NCBI GenBank assembly: GCA_016709025.1
Contig: JADJEQ010000010.1
Span: 1 to 64,000 of the forward strand
DNA from: Bacteroidales bacterium
Lineage (GTDB): Bacteria; Bacteroidota; Bacteroidia; Bacteroidales; Lentimicrobiaceae
Reading direction: 5' to 3'
Length of the DNA stretch: 64,000 nt
The position numbers were made by a program, and so were the translations under genes. Shown piece after piece: positions 56,490 through 64,000 of the stretch (positions are counted from its first letter, which is position 1; each line of letters begins with the position of its first letter). The notes below the pieces were generated by a model. It saw only the letters and a list, made by a program, of their open reading frames with translations. It was not told where the DNA came from and did not search any database.

Positions 56490-57224
56490 CTACCCGCCTC
56501 CAAGTACCAGGCTTGTGGCACTCACCCATTTTGAAGCATCAGACAGGTAATAAACAATAGAATTCGCTACGTCTACCGGGTCGCCCAGGCCGAGTATCTG
56601 CCGGGCTTCGATCATATTTACGGCTTCCTGTGAATAATTGGCGGCTGTTTCATCGAGCATGGGCGTTCTTACAAAAGCCGGTGCCACACAATTGACCCTG
56701 ATTTTTTTAGGTGCCAGTTCGAGCGCCAGCACCCGGGCATAGGCTTCGAGGGCAGCCTTGGCACTGATGTACATCGCACCGCCAACGAATGGATACCGCG
56801 TTGAAATTGAAGAGATGAACACCACTGAACAATTGCCTTTGGCCAGTTTCTTCTTACCAAGAAGTCCTGCTGTCAGCAAAACGGAGGCATCAAAACTGAT
56901 CCGGAAGGTTTTTGCAATGGTATCAGCGGTGATATACCTGGCCGGCGACAAATCGGAAATGCCGGTACTGTGGACAACCCCGTTCAAAACCGGAAGTGAG
57001 GCAACCAATTGATCCAACTCCGGCTGAACTGTGAGATCGGCCAGAAGTTGAAGGTGCCCGTCGCCTTTCAGTAATTGGAAGGTTTCATCCAGCCGCTTTT
57101 TGTCGCGACCGGTTATCACAACTTTTGCTCCAAACTCACTTACCGTGAGGGCTGTTTGCCTGCCAAGTCCGGAAGAAGCGCCGGTGATAAGTATTGTTTT
57201 TCCTGTCAGATCAAATGCATTCAT
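56490..57224 (-). CDS. Short-chain dehydrogenase/reductase (FabG-like)
   Basis: A 244-residue NAD(P)-dependent oxidoreductase. The cofactor motif is TGASSGLGRQ near residues 13-22, NGVVHSTGIS replaces the usual NNAG, and the catalytic triad is Ser in FISSISTRYPF with YISAK (YxxxK) after it. The end is typical (VSATSLVLGGG). I start at ATG 57224 because the SDR fold begins MNAFDLTGKTILITG; longer frames read into spacer repeats. It follows the KAS-III gene on the same strand, so reduction of a 3-ketoacyl-ACP is a reasonable guess. Confidence 0.88.
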   Translation of the reverse strand: MNAFDLTGKTILITGASSGLGRQTALTVSEFGAKVVITGRDKKRLDETFQLLKGDGHLQLLADLTVQPELDQLVASLPVLNGVVHSTGISDLSPARYITADTIAKTFRISFDASVLLTAGLLGKKKLAKGNCSVVFISSISTRYPFVGGAMYISAKAALEAYARVLALELAPKKIRVNCVAPAFVRTPMLDETAANYSQEAVNMIEARQILGLGDPVDVANSIVYYLSDASKWVSATSLVLGGG

Positions 57225-57315
57225 TAAGTAAAGCTCAAAGTTTAAAGTAAAAAGCTCAAAGTTAAAAAGGAAACAGGGTGTAAATACCAATAAAAATGAA
57301 TGTCTCAGTCTTGCA

Positions 57316-58413
57316 TTATCCAATAAAGTCTCCCCCGTTTGGGGAAGATTCAGAGGGGGCCAATTCCGTCAATGGCGGAACGACAATCCCGTCGGTTCCA
57401 ATCAATACTGTACCCCAGGATAAACCGATCCCAAAGGCCGAGAGCAACAACTTCTGCGGTTTTTCCTGAAGTGTTTCCCTGATCTGGCTGACCATGGTCA
57501 GGGGGATGGAAGCGCAACTCGTATTGCCGAATTCACGAAGGGAATAGGGCACTTTTGAGGGATCAACCTTCAGCATTTTGCGCAGGGTTTCATTGATCAG
57601 CCGGTTGGCCTGGTGGAAAAGCAGATAGTCAAACTCTCCAAGTTCACGCGAAAAATGCCTGAGTGTGGTTTTGATGTTGGGGACCACTTCACGCAGGGAA
57701 AAGTTGAAGACTTCAATGCCATTGAGTGAAATCTGAAGCCGGTTGCGATAGATCCCTTCCCCGTATTTTTTGGTGACAAATGATTTCCTGCTTGCCAGAT
57801 TGCGTACACCGCCATCGTAAATAATAATTGCTTCGTAACCGCTGCCATCCGACTGCAGATTAAACTGCATTGCCGGATGACCGGGTTTGAGCTCAAGAGC
57901 TGTTGCAGTTCCGGCATCACCAAAAAGGGGATAGGTGCTCTTGTCGCGATAGGCAGATGTGACATTGGAGAGGTCGCCTACCAGCAACAGCGCTTTCTGT
58001 ATTCCGGTGGCTTTCATCATACTGCTGATCACCGAAAGACCATATACATACCCGGAACAACCCAGGTTTATATCAATGGCCATGCAGCTGTGATTAAGCT
58101 TAAGCCTGTCCTGTAGAATGGTGGAAGTTGAGGGGATGATGTAGTCGCGGCTTTGGGAAACAAAAATGAGCAGGTTTATTTCACTGCGTTCCCAATTAAG
58201 TTCGCCAAGCAATTGCTCTGCCGCCTGAAAACAGAGATCAGAGGTGGTTTGACCGGCCTCAGCCACATGGCGGGTTTCTACTCCAATGGTTTTAATGATC
58301 TGATCGCGGTCTTTCTGACTGACCCATTTATAGTCGTGATTCGAAAGGGTTTTCTGAGGGACGCAAGCCGAAAGGCCGGCAATCCGAATATCAGGTATTT
58401 CAAAAATGGCCAT
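57316..58413 (-). CDS. 3-oxoacyl-ACP synthase III-like enzyme (KAS-III)
   Basis: A condensing enzyme of the FabH family that starts an acyl chain by joining an acyl-CoA or acyl-ACP to malonyl-ACP. The 365-residue thiolase-fold chain has the triad Cys119 (NLGCSGYVYGL), His267 (LLFHQANRL) and Asn297 (EFGNTSCASIPL). The extra length of some 40 residues over FabH and the neighbouring ACP, SDR and GT2 genes suggest a pathway-specific role rather than housekeeping. It lies 459 bases downstream of the ACP gene and just upstream of the SDR gene. Confidence 0.88.
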   Translation of the reverse strand: MAIFEIPDIRIAGLSACVPQKTLSNHDYKWVSQKDRDQIIKTIGVETRHVAEAGQTTSDLCFQAAEQLLGELNWERSEINLLIFVSQSRDYIIPSTSTILQDRLKLNHSCMAIDINLGCSGYVYGLSVISSMMKATGIQKALLLVGDLSNVTSAYRDKSTYPLFGDAGTATALELKPGHPAMQFNLQSDGSGYEAIIIYDGGVRNLASRKSFVTKKYGEGIYRNRLQISLNGIEVFNFSLREVVPNIKTTLRHFSRELGEFDYLLFHQANRLINETLRKMLKVDPSKVPYSLREFGNTSCASIPLTMVSQIRETLQEKPQKLLLSAFGIGLSWGTVLIGTDGIVVPPLTELAPSESSPNGGDFIG

Positions 58414-58619
58414 ATTCTGTGAAAATAAATTTGCAATCCGGCCGCATTTCTGAATTAATAAATGAATACTATAATTTTCAGCAATTCCTGAAATCAGAAA
58501 AGAGCATTCATATCAGAAGCAAACGGATCCCACACAAAAATACTTTAATTTTAATTCAGGGGCCTGGTTTTGTGAGAATGATGCTCAAAACTGTGGGTTA
58601 AATGAACCAGGGAGATGAC

Positions 58620-58860
58620 TGACTTTTAGGTTGAGGCTAAGTTTAAGGTTGAGGTTAAGAACATACTCAGCCAGGTTCTTTAAATCACAATCTTTAACAA
58701 TCCCATACTTACAAGAGTAATTGGTAATTGGACATTAGACATTAGACATTAGAAATTCTCCCCTTGTCTCCTTGTCCCCCCTCCTTCACTCCGTTTCGGC
58801 GGGCAGGCCTGTCTCCTTGTCGGATACTTCATGGCAGGATTTGCCAATTGAATAGAGCGC
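58620..58860. repeat. GGTTAAG, ATTAGAC and CCTTGTCC words between ACP and KAS-III genes
   Basis: GGTTGAGGCTAAGTTTAAGG units (58630-58658), GACATTAGACATTAGA (58732-58751) and CTTGTCTCCTTGTCCCC words (about 58763-58779) fill the gap. A CGGCGGGCAGGCCTG word lies at 58798-58812. The plus-strand frame at 58419-58601 has no protein-like features. Nothing else is seen in 58414-58872. Confidence 0.55.
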
Positions 58861-58872
58861 CCCTCGTCCCTT

Positions 58873-59112
58873 TTAAGCTACCCTGGCTTCAATAATACTG
58901 TAGATATCCTGTATGGTCCTGGAACCGGCAATATCCTCGGCATTGATGGCCACATCATACTCTGTTTTTACCATGGCGATCAGAATCAGTGCATTGATGG
59001 AATTCCATTCAAAAACTTCCCTGAAAATACTTCCGGGATTCAGGGTTCCTGGGGTTATATCGTCAAACTCCTCTTCAATGTGGGTGATAAAATCATCAAT
59101 ATTCATCTTCAT
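58873..59112 (-). CDS. Acyl carrier protein
   Basis: A 79-residue carrier protein that holds acyl chains on a phosphopantetheine arm. The pantetheine serine is Ser38 in EWNSINALIL; the flanking NSI replaces the usual DSL, so this is a divergent, probably pathway-specific ACP. Acidic helices (DDFITHIEEEFDDI and EDIAGSRTIQDIYSI) match the four-helix ACP fold. It is the first gene of the minus-strand run and divergent from the radical SAM genes. A TACCTTTG -7 element lies at 59126-59133. Confidence 0.88.
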   Translation of the reverse strand: MKMNIDDFITHIEEEFDDITPGTLNPGSIFREVFEWNSINALILIAMVKTEYDVAINAEDIAGSRTIQDIYSIIEARVA

Positions 59113-59125
59113 TGGATTTAGTGAA

Positions 59126-59133
59126 CAAAGGTA
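59126..59133 (-). promoter_or_regulatory. -7 element for the ACP gene
   Basis: Minus-strand TACCTTTG, an exact TAnnTTTG match 13 bases before the ACP start. It sits in the 141-base divergent gap shared with the radical SAM genes. Confidence 0.5.
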
Positions 59134-59253
59134 AAAAGTTTCCAGTGAAAGGGCCTTTTTTAATGGGAATTTTAATCAGGGACATCTATTATTCAGTTGA
59201 TATTGTTATTATTGCTGCTGAGAACTCGAAAAGTTACTTATAACTATTGACCA

Positions 59254-60735
59254 ATGGAGGGTAAAGGATTAAAACTACTTCTGATTAACCCGGTGAACCC
59301 GGGTATAAAGGGACTGGTTTGCGATCCAAGCAGCAGTTTTATGCCACTTGGACTTGGAATTATCGCTGCACTGACACCTGACCACTGGGACATTGATTTT
59401 ATTGATGAAAGTTTTGAGGAGTTCTCCCCCAGGCCGGCAAAACTGGTTGGTTTAACTGCCTTCACCACCAATGCACCAAGAGCATATGAGATTGCTGCCA
59501 TATGCCGTGCACAAGGTATTTATACGGTTATGGGAGGTATACATGCCAGTATGATGACTGAAGAAGTGATGCAATATGTCGACACCGTGATAACAGGTGA
59601 AGCCGAAACTGTCTGGCCAGTATTTTTGAGTGATTTTGAATCCGGGAAGCCCAGGCCATTATATCAGGGTGGAATTACGCCCGTAAACCTGATTCCCCAT
59701 GTAAGACGCGATATTTTCAAATACCCCTATGTAAATGATCTGATACAGACCTCCCGTGGCTGCCCGATGGGATGTGATTTCTGTTCGGTTACCGAACTCT
59801 GTGGCAAGCAATACCGTGAGCGGGATGTGGAAGATGTATTGGATGAAATGGAAGAATTGTCGCGCCCCCTGGTTTTTATTGTGGACGACCACCTCGTGAA
59901 TAATACCAAGGCTGCCAGAGAAAGGGCCATCCGGCTTTTTAAAGGGATGGTTGCGCGTAAATTAAATAAGCTTTGGCTTGGTCAGGCTTCCATGAACTTT
60001 GCAGATGATGATGAAGTGCTTTATTGGGCTGCTAAAAGTGGTTGTACACTCATCCTCCTTGGGATTGAAGCTGAAACTACCGAAGCACTGACCGAGGTTA
60101 AAAAACGGTTAAATCTGAAAATGGGTGTTGATTCATACCGGGCATCATTCAGTAAGATTCACCGCCATGGGATTGCAATACTTGGCGCTATGATTTTTGG
60201 TATGGAAAGTGATGGCCGTGATGAATTGCTGGCCCGCCGCGATTTTATTCTTAACAGCGGGATCGATGCCATTCAGGCCAGCATCATGACTCCATTGCCC
60301 GGGACGGGTCTTTTCAACCGGAGGAAAGCCGAAAATAAAATTGTTCTTAACAACTATCCCGAAGATTGGGAATATTACCACTTTATGCATGCTACCATGG
60401 GCACCTCAAAACTATCGCAGGAAGAACTTCAGGAAACCATGGAGGAAATCTGGCTGAGCATGTATAACAAGGATATTATTCGTAAAATGATGTTCAAAAC
60501 ATTATGGAAGACCCGGAATCTGAAGGCCGCCTATTGGGTTTACGGGGCAAACCATAACTATGGCCGCATGACCCTGCAGCAACTGATCAACGATGAGCCC
60601 GGAGGTCTTACCCGCAATATGGAATCGAATTCGGGGAAAAGATCACTTTACTTAAAATTAACCGATTACATCCTCATGATTTTGTATGCTGTTTCATGGA
60701 ATAAAATGGTGGATCGTTTTAAAGGACGTAGCTGA
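59254..60735 (+). CDS. B12-binding-type radical SAM enzyme (paralogue 1)
   Basis: An oxidative or methylating enzyme that uses a 4Fe-4S cluster and S-adenosylmethionine. The N-terminal cobalamin-binding-like domain (about 1-150) has LLLINPVNP, GLGIIAALTPDHWDIDFIDE and MGGIHASMMTEEV. The cluster site is RGCPMGCDFC (Cys170, 174 and 177, CxxxCxxC). A C-terminal region of about 150 residues with FMHATMGTSKLSQEELQETM resembles DUF4070-type tails. The canonical DxHxxG cobalamin motif is not seen, so cofactor use is uncertain. The next gene is a close paralogue 45 bases away. The substrate is unknown; lipid or polyketide-like chains are plausible from context. Confidence 0.85.
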   Translation: MEGKGLKLLLINPVNPGIKGLVCDPSSSFMPLGLGIIAALTPDHWDIDFIDESFEEFSPRPAKLVGLTAFTTNAPRAYEIAAICRAQGIYTVMGGIHASMMTEEVMQYVDTVITGEAETVWPVFLSDFESGKPRPLYQGGITPVNLIPHVRRDIFKYPYVNDLIQTSRGCPMGCDFCSVTELCGKQYRERDVEDVLDEMEELSRPLVFIVDDHLVNNTKAARERAIRLFKGMVARKLNKLWLGQASMNFADDDEVLYWAAKSGCTLILLGIEAETTEALTEVKKRLNLKMGVDSYRASFSKIHRHGIAILGAMIFGMESDGRDELLARRDFILNSGIDAIQASIMTPLPGTGLFNRRKAENKIVLNNYPEDWEYYHFMHATMGTSKLSQEELQETMEEIWLSMYNKDIIRKMMFKTLWKTRNLKAAYWVYGANHNYGRMTLQQLINDEPGGLTRNMESNSGKRSLYLKLTDYILMILYAVSWNKMVDRFKGRS

Positions 60736-60780
60736 ATAAAACCGGGGCTGAACCAAATTATCAATACTTGCAATTAAGAA

Positions 60781-62280
60781 ATGTCTGAGAAAAAGAAAAA
60801 ACTGCTGTTGATCAATCCGGTTAATAGAACAAGAAGGGGATTTTCCAATGATCCTTCCACCAGTTTTATGCCGATAGGGCTTGGAATTGTTGCGGCACTT
60901 ACTCCTGAAGAGTGGGATGTTGAATTGATTGACGAAAGTTTTGAAGAATTTTCGTTCAGATCAGCCGATCTGGTTGGCCTGACTGCTTTTACTGCAAATG
61001 CACCCCGGGCATACGAAATCGCTGCGCAATACAGGGAAGCAGGAATTCCAACTGTTATGGGCGGTATTCATGCCAGCATGATAACGGAAGAGGTTATTCG
61101 ATATGTTGATTCTGCAGTAGTAGGCGAAGCCGAAACATCATGGCCTGCCTTGCTGAAAGATTTTGCTAATGGGACAATGAAATCCGTTTATAATGGCGGT
61201 ATTGCAGATATTAAGGCAATTCCGTTTGTACGGCGCGATATATTCAGGTACCCTTATGTGTACGACCTGGTTCAGACTTCGCGTGGATGTCCGATGGGCT
61301 GCGATTTTTGTTCTGTTACCCAGATGTGTGGAAAAAGCTACCGGGAAAGAGATGTTGAGGATGTGCTCGATGAACTCAGTCAAACAACCCGGCCATTGCT
61401 GTTTTTTGTTGACGACCACCTGGTCAACAACACCAAAGGAGCCCAGGAAAGGGCCATCCGCCTGTTTAAGGGCATGGTAAGCCGGGGTATCAATAAGATG
61501 TGGTTTTCACAGGCTTCAATCAATTTCGCTGATAATGAGGAGGTTTTGTACTGGGCCGGAAAAAGTGGCTGTAAACTGATTCTGATGGGTGTTGAAGCCG
61601 ACAACCCCGAAGCGCTTGGAGATGCCAAAAAACGACTGAACCTGAAGCGTGGAGTTGATTCTTTCAGTCAGGTTTTCAGTAAAATGAACAAATATGGCAT
61701 CGGTGTATTGGGAACCATGATTTTTGGCTTCGAAAGTGATACCAGGGAAGCCCTCTTCAAACGTCGCGACTTTATTCTTCACAGCGGAATAGATGCCGTA
61801 CAGTCATCCATACTTACACCCTTGCCAGGCACCAGCCTGTTTGCACGCATGAAGGATCAAAACAGGATTGTATTCACTAATTTTCCGGAAGACTGGAGCC
61901 ACTTTCACTTTATGCATCCTTCCATCGGGACCGCTTCCATGAGCACAACTGAAATTGAGGCTGCAATGAAGGAAATCTGGCTGAGCATTTACAACAAAGA
62001 GAATATCCGCAGGATGATGTTTAAAACCCTATGGCGTACCAGGAGTCTGTCAGCCACTTATTGGGCTTATGCATCCAACCACAGCTACGGGCGCATCGCA
62101 CTCGAAGATGTTATTCTGCACCATCCCGATGGTTTAAATGCTTCCTTGTACTGGAAAAACCGCCCCAAAAGCATCTATCTCCGTCTGACTGATTTTGCAA
62201 TCATGCTTTTTTATGCACTTTCGTGGAAGAAAATGCTCAGGAATATTGATGATAAAGTCAAAAAGAGTAGCCGGAGTTAA
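60781..62280 (+). CDS. B12-binding-type radical SAM enzyme (paralogue 2)
   Basis: A 499-residue paralogue of the gene at 59254-60735, collinear over the full length and roughly two-thirds identical by eye. It shares the LLLINPVN start, the SFEEFS and GLTAFTANAPRAYEIAA segments, GGIHASMITEEV and the cluster motif RGCPMGCDFC at the same positions (Cys170, 174, 177). It also has the FMHPSIGTASMSTTEIEAAM tail. The pair probably arose by tandem duplication and is co-transcribed. Differences cluster in the C-terminal third, where substrate contacts are expected. Function as for the first copy; unknown. Confidence 0.85.
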   Translation: MSEKKKKLLLINPVNRTRRGFSNDPSTSFMPIGLGIVAALTPEEWDVELIDESFEEFSFRSADLVGLTAFTANAPRAYEIAAQYREAGIPTVMGGIHASMITEEVIRYVDSAVVGEAETSWPALLKDFANGTMKSVYNGGIADIKAIPFVRRDIFRYPYVYDLVQTSRGCPMGCDFCSVTQMCGKSYRERDVEDVLDELSQTTRPLLFFVDDHLVNNTKGAQERAIRLFKGMVSRGINKMWFSQASINFADNEEVLYWAGKSGCKLILMGVEADNPEALGDAKKRLNLKRGVDSFSQVFSKMNKYGIGVLGTMIFGFESDTREALFKRRDFILHSGIDAVQSSILTPLPGTSLFARMKDQNRIVFTNFPEDWSHFHFMHPSIGTASMSTTEIEAAMKEIWLSIYNKENIRRMMFKTLWRTRSLSATYWAYASNHSYGRIALEDVILHHPDGLNASLYWKNRPKSIYLRLTDFAIMLFYALSWKKMLRNIDDKVKKSSRS

Positions 62281-62300
62281 TTTACGGCCTGAAGCCCTGT

Positions 62301-62317
62301 CTGTCTGAAGCAGACAG
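62301..62317. repeat. CTGTCTG hairpin word after the radical SAM genes
   Basis: CTGTCTG (62301-62307), AAG and CAGACAG (62311-62317) form a 7-bp stem 20 bases after the stop. The same CTGTCTG/CAGACAG pair occurs inside the element at 81-285. There is no T-run, so a terminator is uncertain. Confidence 0.4.
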
Positions 62318-62454
62318 TCATGAAGATTGCTGCAGTGCCCCGGCAAACTGACGAGGGTCAACAGATTTAAGGTTTAATAAAAATGGATTGAGTGCAACAA
62401 TAATATTCAGTTAAGTTAATTTTGTTTCCGTTGACTTTTATTATCATAATTTAA

Positions 62455-62462
62455 TAGCTTTG
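62455..62462 (+). promoter_or_regulatory. Promoter of the BNR/YCF48-like gene
   Basis: TAGCTTTG matches TAnnTTTG. TTGA at 62431-62434 lies 20 bases upstream, the usual -33 spacing. ATG 62515 is 52 bases downstream. Confidence 0.5.
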
Positions 62463-62514
62463 ATGTATTATATTTTCTGATAAAATAGATTGTTATCCAT
62501 TTAATATATTCCCT

Positions 62515-64000
62515 ATGAAAAAGTTAGTTATAACTGCAATGTTAACCATGATTGCCTGTTTCACTTATTCACAATGGAACTGGTCAAATCCTTCGCCTTT
62601 TGGTTGGTATTTATATGATGTTCATTTTCCTGATGAGCAAACAGGCTATATAGCCGGTGAAAAAGGCGTGGTTCTCAAAACTACGGATGCCGGAACAAGT
62701 TGGGAAATCAAATCCACTGGCACTTTGCGCAACCTGAAAATGCTTTGGTTTACCAATGTTGAAACCGGTTATGTTACCAGCGACAGCGGCTTTATCATGA
62801 AAACCACCGATGGGGGCGAAACCTGGATGGAACTGCAAAGCGGAACCACGGAAGAAATCAATGATATTTTCTTTATTAATTCATCAACTGGCTTTATTGC
62901 CGGCATGAATGGGCAGCTTCGGCGTACCACCGATGGTGGTGTAACCTGGGAACGGGCATTTATAGATATTTACAGCGATGTATATTCGGTTCACTTTGTC
63001 AATGAGAATGTAGGCTATGCTGCAGCTTCAATGGGGACTGTTTATAAAACTGTTGATGGAGGCGATTCGTGGACCAGCACTTCCGGCGACCCATATCTTG
63101 ATTTATACAGCATCTTTTTTCTGACTCCAAACACAGGGTATGTAGCCGGAAATCATAATTTCATGATGAAAACAACCAATGGCGGGGCTTCATGGACTCA
63201 TTTCCAGAGCAACTGCCCGATCGAACAAATGCAATTTATTAATGATCAGACAGGATATGCACTTTCATATGACACTTTCATTGGGATATCTCAATTGGTC
63301 AAAACAACCAATGGGGGTTCAACATGGATTCCGGTGGGAATGGATCACTGCGTGTCTTACTTTTTTACCAGCATTAATACAGTATTCGGTGCTGCCTACC
63401 CCGGTAAAATTTACAAATCAACAGATGCCGGCGTTACCTATGTCAATTATACAACATCTGTCACCGAAGCTGGTTTCAGGGATCTTCATTTTATAAATGA
63501 AAATATCGGGTATGCAGTTAGTCATTACTATGATGAATCGGGATTGAGTTTTGGTCAGGTTTTAAGAACTGCAGATGCCGGGGAATCGTGGCAAATAGTT
63601 AGCGAAGGTAGTTATGGCCACTTGTTTTCTGTTTATTTTTCTAATGAAGATATAGGATACATGTCAAATCTGTCTGGCAAAATATTTAAAACAACAGATG
63701 GGGGTTATACCTGGGACACTTTGTTTCATATTCCCGGAACTGCTCTGAGGGACCTTACATTTGTAAATGAAAATACCGGCTTTGTCGCGGGATCCAGCCT
63801 GGGAACAGGTTCTGTTTTCAAAACAAACGATGGAGGTATTTCATGGAATAGTGTTTATAATGGCTTTGATGTCAGAGGTATTCATTTTGTTGATGAGAAT
63901 CTTGGTTTCGGTATAACAGATTACTACATTGTTAAAACGACAAATGGCGGAATTTCATGGACTGAGTATAATGATGGTAATTTTTGGATTCTGCTTGATA
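62515..64000 (+). CDS. Secreted YCF48/BNR-like repeat protein, 3' end outside window
   Basis: The frame is open from ATG 62515 to the window edge (495 codons, incomplete). A signal peptide (MKKLVITAMLTMIACFTYSQ) precedes at least nine repeats of about 45 residues. Each has a TGYxAG turn, a KTTDGG element and a W, for example VVLKTTDAGTSWEI, FIMKTTDGGETWMEL and IFKTTDGGYTWDTL. These form the BNR/YCF48-type beta-propeller found in secreted Bacteroidota proteins. A T9SS sorting domain is expected at the missing C-terminus but cannot be seen. It is preceded by its own promoter. Confidence 0.85.
   Translation, partial: MKKLVITAMLTMIACFTYSQWNWSNPSPFGWYLYDVHFPDEQTGYIAGEKGVVLKTTDAGTSWEIKSTGTLRNLKMLWFTNVETGYVTSDSGFIMKTTDGGETWMELQSGTTEEINDIFFINSSTGFIAGMNGQLRRTTDGGVTWERAFIDIYSDVYSVHFVNENVGYAAASMGTVYKTVDGGDSWTSTSGDPYLDLYSIFFLTPNTGYVAGNHNFMMKTTNGGASWTHFQSNCPIEQMQFINDQTGYALSYDTFIGISQLVKTTNGGSTWIPVGMDHCVSYFFTSINTVFGAAYPGKIYKSTDAGVTYVNYTTSVTEAGFRDLHFINENIGYAVSHYYDESGLSFGQVLRTADAGESWQIVSEGSYGHLFSVYFSNEDIGYMSNLSGKIFKTTDGGYTWDTLFHIPGTALRDLTFVNENTGFVAGSSLGTGSVFKTNDGGISWNSVYNGFDVRGIHFVDENLGFGITDYYIVKTTNGGISWTEYNDGNFWILLD

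Noticed and set aside
1..64000. tRNA, rRNA or riboswitch genes
   Set aside because: I looked for cloverleaf and rRNA words and for a leader before thiL that could be a TPP riboswitch; none was convincing.

Overview
The window looks like a chromosomal segment of a Bacteroidota bacterium, probably from the order Bacteroidales or a close relative. The evidence is a type IX secretion C-terminal sorting domain, a GLPGLI-family protein beside an OMP_b-brl_3 outer-membrane protein, several secreted beta-barrels, a Bacteroidota-style suf operon, and a dozen or so copies of the Bacteroidota -7 promoter element TAnnTTTG just upstream of genes. I see no rRNA, tRNA, CRISPR array, integrase or transposase.

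Layout. 0-6 kb: a YtxH-like stress protein, two small inverted-arm elements, a broken Fic-family gene and a broken MmeI-like restriction-methylation gene. 5.7-16.4 kb: envelope and transport genes (three beta-barrel proteins, an M64 metallopeptidase, a lipoprotein, an amino-acid permease, a lipoprotein phosphatase, a nucleoside-recognition/Gate membrane protein and a TauE/SafE permease). 16.4-25.7 kb: a large secreted FG-GAP/T9SS protein between two composite repeat blocks, isoaspartyl peptidase, PPK2, a PepSY-like protein, uvrC and a decayed S23 four-helix-bundle gene. 25.9-33.7 kb: thiL and, divergent from it, the complete iron-sulfur operon sufB-C-D-S-E plus a DUF59 gene. 33.8-62.3 kb: surface glycan and lipid functions (sugar aminotransferase, two paralogous sulfotransferases, an SGNH-like/MBOAT acylation pair, an acyl-AMP ligase with its own carrier domain, a flippase, a GNAT, a GT2 glycosyltransferase, SDR, KAS-III, ACP and two tandem B12-type radical SAM enzymes). 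An AAA/DUF4143 ATPase, a toxin-antitoxin relic, a two-component system and a GLPGLI/OMP pair are interleaved. The window ends inside a YCF48/BNR-like repeat protein.

How the genes may work together. The 34-62 kb genes suggest assembly, N- or O-acylation, sulfation and export of a surface polysaccharide or glycolipid. The ACP, KAS-III, SDR, GT2 and GNAT genes lie in a row on the minus strand, and the two radical SAM genes diverge from the same promoter gap. The product is unknown and the link is an inference from context.

Two features dominate the non-coding DNA. First, many intergenic gaps are filled with degenerate 6-8 bp tandem repeats of at least ten different sequence families, often starting at or within a few bases of a stop codon. 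Second, at least seven genes are broken by single-base shifts, most of them beside short homopolymers (uvrC, PPK2, the M64 peptidase, a histidine kinase and others). Uncorrected sequencing indels are therefore at least as likely as true pseudogenes; the clear nonsense stops in the S23 and GLPGLI genes are separate cases.
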